From positions 1 through 34,803 of IMG/VR virus record IMGVR_UViG_3300046312_000088: a DNA stretch of 34,803 nucleotides; one strand, given 5' to 3'. A model generated the notes under the pieces. That model worked only from the letters and a program-made list of their open reading frames with translations. It did not search any database and was not told where the DNA came from. Made by a program: the position numbers and the translations under genes. This document shows, piece after piece, positions 29,199 to 34,803 of the stretch. The stretch is from a virus. Within the stretch, counting starts at the first letter, position 1, and the number at the start of each line of letters is the position of its first letter.

Positions 29199-30674
29199 AT
29201 GGTTAGTATTGTTAACAAAGGTGTTAAAACTACCCATGAAAAATATGATGAATTTTTGCCAAAGTGGAAACGCGTCCGCGATGTGATCGCCGGACAGGAT
29301 CGAGTGCACAAAGCTGGCGTTGTTTACCTGCCCAAACTAAATAAACAAACTGATCAGCAATATAATAACTATGTAAAGCGGGCTGCATTTTACAACGCAA
29401 GCTGGCGGACTGTTTCCGCTTTGCTAGGTATGATGTTTCGCAAACCGCCGCAAAGTGAATTGCCGAGTTCGCTCGATCTTTATTTGAATGACGTGTCGAT
29501 GAAAGGTCAACCGTTCGACGTATTTGCCGAAGAATACACGCTCGAATGGCTTTCAATTGGTTTTGTTGGTGTCCTTACCGATCATCCGCCAATGCTCGAT
29601 TTAGCTGGCAAAGAACTAACGGTTGCGCAAGCCGAACAAAACGGCTTGCGACCGACTATGCAGCTTTACAAAGCTGAGGCTATCCGCAATTGGAAGTTTC
29701 GAACAATTAACAACAAACATGCGCTTTCAATGGTAGTGCTTGGTGAATGTCACAAAATTGCTGAGGATGAATTTAACGACAAAGAAGAAGAACGCTATAG
29801 AGTTCTTGACCTTGACGAAGCTAACCAATACCGCGTTCGCGTATTCAAGCAAGAAAAGGAAGGAAAGGACGAACTGATAGAAGGGCCAATTTATCCAACT
29901 ATAGGCGGAAAGCCTCTTAACTATATTCCCTTTGAAGCTGACTTTGATTTCTGTGAACCGCCTATTATTGACTTGATCGATGCCAACTTGAACCATTATA
30001 TGGTTAGTGCTGATTATTACCACGCTTTGCATTTTACTGCATTGCCGACGCCAGTTGTGACAGGCTATTCACCTAGCATCCCTTCGCCCGGTCAAGCGCC
30101 TGAGGAACTTTACATTGGCAGTGAAAGCGCTTGGGTTTTTCCAGACCCGAACGCCAGCGCGTCATATCTGGAATTTACCGGGCAAGGTTTGGGCGCGCTT
30201 GAAAAAGCGTTGGAACGCATTGAAACGCATATGGCTAATCTCGGTGCTAAAATGCTCGCCACTGAAAAGGCAGGGGTGGAAGCCTTCAAAACACACGCCA
30301 TGCGCAATGCTGGCGAAAACTCTATTTTGGCCAGCATTGCTATTAGCGTTTCGTTAAAGTTGGAAAGCGCGCTTAAGACTTTTGCAGCTTGGTGCAACTC
30401 ATCCAACGATGATATTAGCTATGAACTTAATCGCGACTTTATGCCTGTTGTTATGGACGCGCCGACGTTGACGGCGCTTATGGCCGCTTGGCAGGGTGGA
30501 GCGCTATCCGAAGCTGAGTTGTTCGATTTATTCAAGCGCGGCGACCTTATCGAAAGCGACAAAACACTTGATGAGCATCAAGGCGAGATAGATGCGGCTC
30601 CGCCGCCCAGCCCGCTTACCGCGCCTCTTGGCGACCCTGCCAAAGGTAAAACGGCTTTGTCTAAGAGCGACTAA
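29199..30674 (+). CDS. Portal protein (DUF4055 type)
   Basis: 491 aa. The N-terminal YVKRAAFYNASWRTVSALLG and GMMFRKPP region (about 58-82) is the mark of DUF4055-type phage portal proteins. After it come the wing and stem (LDLYLNDVSMKGQPF, ELYIGSESAWVFPDPNA, GLGALEKALERIETHMANLG). The C-terminal tail is disordered, Pro/Ala-rich. The portal forms the dodecameric ring at one capsid vertex and is the motor's docking site. It overlaps the MuF gene by one base (TAATG). Confidence 0.88.
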   Translation: MVSIVNKGVKTTHEKYDEFLPKWKRVRDVIAGQDRVHKAGVVYLPKLNKQTDQQYNNYVKRAAFYNASWRTVSALLGMMFRKPPQSELPSSLDLYLNDVSMKGQPFDVFAEEYTLEWLSIGFVGVLTDHPPMLDLAGKELTVAQAEQNGLRPTMQLYKAEAIRNWKFRTINNKHALSMVVLGECHKIAEDEFNDKEEERYRVLDLDEANQYRVRVFKQEKEGKDELIEGPIYPTIGGKPLNYIPFEADFDFCEPPIIDLIDANLNHYMVSADYYHALHFTALPTPVVTGYSPSIPSPGQAPEELYIGSESAWVFPDPNASASYLEFTGQGLGALEKALERIETHMANLGAKMLATEKAGVEAFKTHAMRNAGENSILASIAISVSLKLESALKTFAAWCNSSNDDISYELNRDFMPVVMDAPTLTALMAAWQGGALSEAELFDLFKRGDLIESDKTLDEHQGEIDAAPPPSPLTAPLGDPAKGKTALSKSD

Positions 30675-31729
30675 TGGACCAAGAACTTTTTGATCTTGTC
30701 ATATCCAACGCCTTAGACATTCTAAGGCTGTCGGCTTATGAGCGCGCGCAGACTGTTGCGCGGCTTAAAGCCATGGAAAAGGAACTTTTGAAAAGGCTTA
30801 GTGAAGAACAACTAAGCATTGGCGAACGTGCGAAATTAAATAAAGTCGTTCAAGATACCGATGAAATTATAGACATTGCTTACACGCGTTTACAAAATGA
30901 TTTGAACGTTCGCGGTATTGCCGAAATGGTTTCGGACACAACTGCCGAAAGCCTGTCGATTGTTTTTGGCATCGATGCTATCGCCGTTCCCACAACAGAT
31001 TATTTCAAATCATTAGCGAGCGACATACTGATACAAGGCGCGCCTAGCGCAGATTGGTGGCGTGGCCAAAGCGAGAATATCAAGCTGAAATTTGCCGCTC
31101 AATTGCGCCAAGGTTTGGCGAACGGCGAGACTAATCAGCAAATTATCAGCCGTATTGTGGGCAAAAAAGGCGTTCCCGGTGTCATGGATATTGCCAGGCG
31201 CGATGCAGCTAGCCTTGTCCAGACTTCAGTGCAAACGGTCGCAAATGACGCGAGGCGGGCCACGTTCAAAAGCAACGATGATATTGTCAAAGGGCTTCGC
31301 CAAGTTAGCACGTTGGACACGCATACCAGCATCGTTTGCGTTGCTTACAGCGGTGAAGGTTGGGATTTGGATTATAAGCCGCTCGGACCTAAGAATTTAC
31401 CTTTCAACGGGGGAACACCACGCCACTTTAATTGCCGCTCTGTCGAAGTGCCTATAACTAAAACATTCAAGGAAATTGGTATCGACATACCCGAAGCGCC
31501 CGGAACAACGCGCGCCAGTTCGGACGGTCAAATAGACGTTAACACAAGTTTTAATGATTATCTTGAACGCAAAGGCAGGAAATACCAAAACGAAGTGTTA
31601 GGTAAAGGGCGAGCTGAACTTTGGCGTAAAGGCAAGATAACTTTAAAAGACTTGGTAGACGGTCAAGGTAGGCCGGTCAGCTTGGAATATCTCCACAACC
31701 TAGTTGCCAAACGAACTATAAAGAGTTAG
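30674..31729 (+). CDS. MuF-like minor head protein
   Basis: 351 aa. The central SLVQTSVQTVANDARRATFK helix and the C-terminal LRQVSTLDTHTSIVCVAYSG and PRHFNCRSVEVPI (about 250-266) form the Phage_Mu_F domain with its Cys/His positions (C, H-x2-C). MuF proteins sit inside the prohead near the portal and help morphogenesis or ejection. No toxin domain is seen after MuF. A small hairpin (TTGCAG/CTGCAA, 31734-31751) follows, without U run. Confidence 0.85.
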   Translation: MDQELFDLVISNALDILRLSAYERAQTVARLKAMEKELLKRLSEEQLSIGERAKLNKVVQDTDEIIDIAYTRLQNDLNVRGIAEMVSDTTAESLSIVFGIDAIAVPTTDYFKSLASDILIQGAPSADWWRGQSENIKLKFAAQLRQGLANGETNQQIISRIVGKKGVPGVMDIARRDAASLVQTSVQTVANDARRATFKSNDDIVKGLRQVSTLDTHTSIVCVAYSGEGWDLDYKPLGPKNLPFNGGTPRHFNCRSVEVPITKTFKEIGIDIPEAPGTTRASSDGQIDVNTSFNDYLERKGRKYQNEVLGKGRAELWRKGKITLKDLVDGQGRPVSLEYLHNLVAKRTIKS

Positions 31730-31788
31730 AGATTGCAGTCAATTCTGCAACCGGGCGCGATTAACCGCACAAACGGAAAGTTTACAAA

Positions 31789-32457
31789 ATGGCCTATGAT
31801 CCAAAAGACCCAGCCGACAAAAAGATTGTTGCCGATTTGATCGCGGCTGCTCTTGCTGACGCCGAAGATAAGCACGAAAGCGATATTGCTGGCCTTAAAG
31901 CAAATAACGCTCGCCTTAAAGAGCAACTGAAAAAAGCAACAGCCGGTGAAGCGAATGCTGAGGAAATAACGAAACTTGAAAGTGAATTGGCAACTTCGCA
32001 AGCCAAACTCAAAACGGCTGAAAAAGACTTGATCAAGATAACAAAAGAACGTGATGAAACTGTTAAAACATTGGAAGCTGAAACCGGCTTTACACAAAAA
32101 CTTTTGGTAGATAATGGTTTGACCGAAGCCTTGGTTAAAGCCAACGTAACGAAACAGTTTTTGCCAGCCGTCAAGGCTTTGCTCGCTAGTAAAGTAACTC
32201 TTAAAGTTGACGGCGATAATCGCGTTGCAATGGTTGGTGACAAACCGCTTGGTGAGTTTGTCGATAGCTGGGCGAAAGGCGATGACGGTAAGCATTATGT
32301 TGCGGCACCTGCTAATGGCGGTGGCGGCTCAAATGGCGGGACTAGTAAAACAGGTAGCGGCAAATCTATTAGTCAGACTGGCTTTGATGCAATGAAACCA
32401 AGCGAACGAGCGGCGTTCTTTGCCGAAGGTGGCGTTATTTCTGCCGATGTGGCTTGA
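31789..32457 (+). CDS. Scaffolding protein
   Basis: 222 aa, with GGAAAG about eight bases before the ATG. Residues 20-105 are a long coiled coil rich in Lys/Glu (KLESELATSQAKLKTAEKDL). A compact part (LTEALVKANVTKQFLPAVKA) and a Gly/Ser linker follow, with a C-terminal helix (FDAMKPSERAAFFAEGG). This is the usual make-up of phage scaffold proteins, which bind the coat protein through the C-terminal helix and leave before packaging. Place directly before the coat gene supports it. Confidence 0.85.
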   Translation: MAYDPKDPADKKIVADLIAAALADAEDKHESDIAGLKANNARLKEQLKKATAGEANAEEITKLESELATSQAKLKTAEKDLIKITKERDETVKTLEAETGFTQKLLVDNGLTEALVKANVTKQFLPAVKALLASKVTLKVDGDNRVAMVGDKPLGEFVDSWAKGDDGKHYVAAPANGGGGSNGGTSKTGSGKSISQTGFDAMKPSERAAFFAEGGVISADVA

Positions 32458-32482
32458 CAAGGCAATTTATCTAACGAATAAA

Positions 32483-32556
32483 CGATTTGCTGAGAGTTGG
32501 GCTTTCGGCAAATCGCAGTTGGGCTGCACTTCGCCAGCGAGTTGGGCTTGCTAGGC
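32483..32556 (+). ncRNA. Coat-gene leader: repeated AGUUGGGCU hairpin loops
   Basis: AGTTGGGCT occurs at 32495, 32517 and 32540, 22-23 bases apart, in the 131-base gap between scaffold and coat genes. Copy 1 is the loop of a 12-bp stem (32483-32494 with 32504-32515, two G-U pairs). Copy 3 is the loop of a 7-bp stem with one bulge (32533-32539 with 32549-32556). Copy 2 can form a weaker, interrupted stem that competes with both. AG/CU can pair inside each loop, leaving UUGGG. The coat ribosome site (AGGAAAGG, 32574-32581) follows. Confidence 0.75.
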
Positions 32557-32588
32557 TTTCACCTTAAATTTCTAGGAAAGGCTTACAC

Positions 32589-33722
32589 GTGGCCAATACG
32601 CTTTCTGCGCTCGCACCTACGCTTTTTAGTGCGGCTAAAGAAGTTGCCGCCGAACCTTTCGGCTTGGTAAATGCTATCAATACGTCTTTCGATGACAAAG
32701 GCGTTGCTATTGGCGACCTCGTTCAAGTTCCTTACGCTCCCCCGCGCACTGCAAGCGATTTTGTGCCTAACAACATTGCGGGCACGGGCAGCGATGCGAC
32801 GGCTTCGACAATCGCGCTCCAAATCACCAAGAGCCGTAAAGTCGATTGGAATTTGACTGGCGAACAACTTCGTTCGCTGCAAAACGGCGGAAACGACCAA
32901 GATTGGGTTAAACAGCTAGTCCTTCAAGGAATGAGGACGCTTCGCAATGAAGTTGAAATTGATGCAGCTATTGCTGTCAAGGTTGGCGCTTCGCGAGCGG
33001 TTGGCACAGCCGGAACGTCACCTTTCGCATCCGATCTGAATTTGCTGGTTGACGCCCGAAAAGTCCTTCAAGACAACGGCGCACCGCTCGCCGATATGCA
33101 GTTTGTTGGCGACACCGCCGCTGGCGCAGCGCTGCGCAAACTCGGTATCATCCAAAATGTCTATCAAGCTGGTAACGATGAAGAACGCCGTAGCGGCAAT
33201 CTGCAACGCCAGTTTGGCTTTATGCCGCGTGAAAGTGCCGGTATTCGAACGCACGTTAAAGGCACGGGTGCGAGTTACACTACAACGGCGACTGGTTTCG
33301 CGGTTGGCACAACGTCTATTCCGATCATCACCGGCACCGGCACGGTTGTGCCCGGCGACGTAGTAACGTTCGCTGGCGATCCTAATCGTTACGTTGTAGC
33401 CAGCGGCGTTTCTGCGCCGGGAACAATCACCCTTTCGTTCCCCGGATTGAGGCAAGCCATCCCAGCCGCTGCTACGGCGATGACGATTGGCAACAGCTAC
33501 ACGCCGAACCTTGCGTTCGAACGCAATGCTGTTGTGGGGACACTTCGCCCGCCGCTCATTCCTGCCAACCCGACAATTCAGCAATTGCCAATTTCTGACA
33601 ATTTCGGCATGACTTATCTTATGCTGCAAATTGCTCAATACGGCCAAACGACATGGGAACTTCATCTGGCGTGGGGCTTCAAGTCGATCAATGGTGAATT
33701 TTCTGCTCTTATGCTTGGTTAA
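32589..33722 (+). CDS. Major capsid protein (P22 coat-like)
   Basis: 377 aa from a GTG with AGGAAAGG seven bases upstream, the strongest site in the head operon. The order MANTLSALAPTLFSAAKEVA, then DLVQVPYAPPR, LTGEQLRSLQNGG, an inserted domain around FAVGTTSIPIITGTGTVVPG and DVVTFAGDPNRYVV (about 235-290), and a final LQIAQYGQTTWELHLAWGFK fits P22 gene 5-type coat proteins. These form the HK97-fold shell; the inserted beta domain is typical of the P22 group. High expression is expected from the ribosome site and the structured leader. Confidence 0.87.
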   Translation: MANTLSALAPTLFSAAKEVAAEPFGLVNAINTSFDDKGVAIGDLVQVPYAPPRTASDFVPNNIAGTGSDATASTIALQITKSRKVDWNLTGEQLRSLQNGGNDQDWVKQLVLQGMRTLRNEVEIDAAIAVKVGASRAVGTAGTSPFASDLNLLVDARKVLQDNGAPLADMQFVGDTAAGAALRKLGIIQNVYQAGNDEERRSGNLQRQFGFMPRESAGIRTHVKGTGASYTTTATGFAVGTTSIPIITGTGTVVPGDVVTFAGDPNRYVVASGVSAPGTITLSFPGLRQAIPAAATAMTIGNSYTPNLAFERNAVVGTLRPPLIPANPTIQQLPISDNFGMTYLMLQIAQYGQTTWELHLAWGFKSINGEFSALMLG

Positions 33723-33739
33723 ATATAAAGGTTTGGACA

Positions 33740-33991
33740 ATGGAACCTGTTAACACCGTTCGCATTGTGGCAACTAATCCTGAAATTCAGGGCAACTATA
33801 TTGTCATTAATGAATGCGATTTTGACAAAAAGACAATGAAACTTTACAACGGGCCTGATAATGAGCTTGTTTCTGTCGCCGTTCCTAACACTTTGGAAGC
33901 TATGGCGAAAGAAATTGAGGAACTTCGCGCAATGGTTGCCGCCAAGAGCGGCGTTGAAGCTGGCGAAGGTTGGGGTAAAGCACCCGAGTAA
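33740..33991 (+). CDS. Hypothetical head-associated protein
   Basis: 83 aa. It begins 17 bases after the coat gene with a weak site (AAAGG about nine bases before). Beta-rich first half (VRIVATNPEIQGNYIVINEC), short acidic helix at the end (LEAMAKEIEELRAMVAAKSG). This looks like a small decoration or cement-type or head-completion protein, but I see no family match. It is followed with no gap by the next gene. Confidence 0.68.
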   Translation: MEPVNTVRIVATNPEIQGNYIVINECDFDKKTMKLYNGPDNELVSVAVPNTLEAMAKEIEELRAMVAAKSGVEAGEGWGKAPE

Positions 33992-34519
33992 ATGGCACTT
34001 GTCGTTGAAACTGGCGCGGGATTGGCAACGGCAGAAAGTTACGCTAGCGTAAGTGAAGCTGACATTCGCCTTGCCAATTTGTCGTTTGTTTCTTGGGCTG
34101 GCCTAAGCACCGCTCAAAAAGAAACGGCTTTGCGCGTTGCCACCGATTTCATGGTTTATAGCTATAGAAGTCGGTGGAAAGGTTTTCGGACCAATACTAT
34201 CCAAGCACTAGACTGGCCACGCTACAAAGTCGAACGCTTGGATGCTATCAGCGGTGGATATGGCTTTGCTATTTATTATGATAGTGCAACTGTCCCGGTC
34301 GAAATAAAAACAGCTTGTATAGATTTGGCTTATAAATCTAGCGCAGGAATTGATTTGGCACCCGATCTTGACCCGTTCCAAAAGCGGGTGAAAGTTGGAC
34401 CAATTGAAGTTGAATATGACACTAACTCTAACCGCGCTACTGTTTTCAGAGCAGTTGAAGCGCGGTTGCGCCCATTTTTTATAAACGCTGGCGCGGCTAC
34501 AATGTTAGTTAGAACGTGA
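33992..34519 (+). CDS. Head-tail connector (DnaT-like, gp6-type)
   Basis: 175 aa. The opening VETGAGLATAESYASVSEAD and the ALDWPRYKVERLDAISGGYG segment are typical of the phage family labelled 'DnaT-like ssDNA-binding protein' (DnaT_2), now viewed as a head-completion or adaptor protein related to HK97 gp6. The middle EIKTACIDLAYKSSAGIDLA helix and VEARLRPFF end fit. The label 'ssDNA-binding' comes from a name, not from evidence here. It overlaps the next gene by four bases (GTGA). Confidence 0.75.
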   Translation: MALVVETGAGLATAESYASVSEADIRLANLSFVSWAGLSTAQKETALRVATDFMVYSYRSRWKGFRTNTIQALDWPRYKVERLDAISGGYGFAIYYDSATVPVEIKTACIDLAYKSSAGIDLAPDLDPFQKRVKVGPIEVEYDTNSNRATVFRAVEARLRPFFINAGAATMLVRT

Positions 34520-34803
34520 CTTTAGACGCAACTGCGCGAGCGCTGGCAACAAAATTGCTCGCGCAGTTTGGCCGTCCAGTGATTGTTACTATTGTCAATC
34601 AAGGTAGTTACAACACTTTAACTGGCCAAGGCAATCAAAATTCGACGTCTTATACGGTAAACGCTTTGATTGAAGAAAACAAAGGTTATTTGATCGACAA
34701 AGACTTAAGCCAAATTGGCGACAAAAAAATTACTATTTGCGGCGCAGATATTCCAATTAGACCTAAACCAGTTGACACTGTAAATGTCGATGGAATTATA
34801 TAT
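34516..34803 (+). CDS. Head closure / head-tail joining protein (3' truncated)
   Basis: 96 residues are visible from a GTG overlapping the previous stop; the frame runs off the window. The text MTLDATARALATKLLAQFGR, then a Thr/Asn-rich strand (SYTVNALIEENKGY) and KKITICGADIPIRPKPVDTV, is of the type found in small neck proteins between the connector and the tail terminator. The identity comes from position and general form only. Confidence 0.62.
   Translation, partial: MTLDATARALATKLLAQFGRPVIVTIVNQGSYNTLTGQGNQNSTSYTVNALIEENKGYLIDKDLSQIGDKKITICGADIPIRPKPVDTVNVDGIIY

Noticed and set aside
31734-31751. Terminator after the MuF gene
   Set aside because: The 6-bp hairpin has no U run and transcription must continue to scaffold and coat genes.
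1-34803. Temperate lifestyle genes (integrase, CI-type repressor, att site)
   Set aside because: None recognised; the only HTH protein is a small Cro-like one. Missing sequence beyond the window ends could hold more.

Overview
The window is most of the genome of a tailed dsDNA bacteriophage, shown circularly permuted. It opens inside the tape-measure gene and closes in the head-completion genes, so head-tail and tail-tube genes are expected to lie between its two ends. Tail genes in gene-transfer-agent order (tape measure, distal tail, DUF2163-like, DUF6950 peptidase-like, long tail-tip protein) and a J-like tip protein point to a siphovirus-like particle. This tail arrangement is common in alphaproteobacterial phages, so an alphaproteobacterial host is my inference, not something the sequence proves. 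I see no integrase, excisionase or attachment site.

Layout: (1) 2-7574, plus strand: tail and fibre genes, ending in an S74-type self-cleaving fibre. (2) 7626-17242, minus strand: replication and recombination block of family B DNA polymerase, clamp-like protein, SF2 helicase, PD-(D/E)XK exonuclease, DUF669 protein, Sak4-like ATPase and DUF3310. A structured divergent control region (17243-17465) lies at its head and a rho-independent terminator (7578-7603) at its end. (3) 17466-20076, plus: small HTH protein and a primase-polymerase/helicase fusion. (4) 20080-21863: small accessory genes, mostly minus strand, driven by repeated promoters, including a type II (R67/DfrB-like) dihydrofolate reductase. 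(5) 21864-22459: non-coding region with five 22-bp-spaced iterons and an AT-rich tract, a candidate replication origin. (6) 22460-25507, plus: small genes, VRR-NUC nuclease, tRNA-Gln(UUG), MazG-like hydrolase and a DUF7303 protein. (7) 25605-27396: lysis cassette. (8) 27482-34803: terminase, portal, MuF, scaffold, P22-like coat and head completion.

Several layers of control are visible. At least seven TTGACA-N17-TANNNN promoters are present, five sharing an operator-like element. In four of the seven the upstream gene's TGA stop lies inside the -35 box. Genes are also tied together by TAATG, ATGA and GTGA overlaps. The coat gene leader holds three copies of AGTTGGGCT presented as hairpin loops on different stems. 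The best candidates for something undescribed are this coat leader, the iteron array, the promoter/operator family, and the phage-borne DfrB gene with its two overlapping partners.
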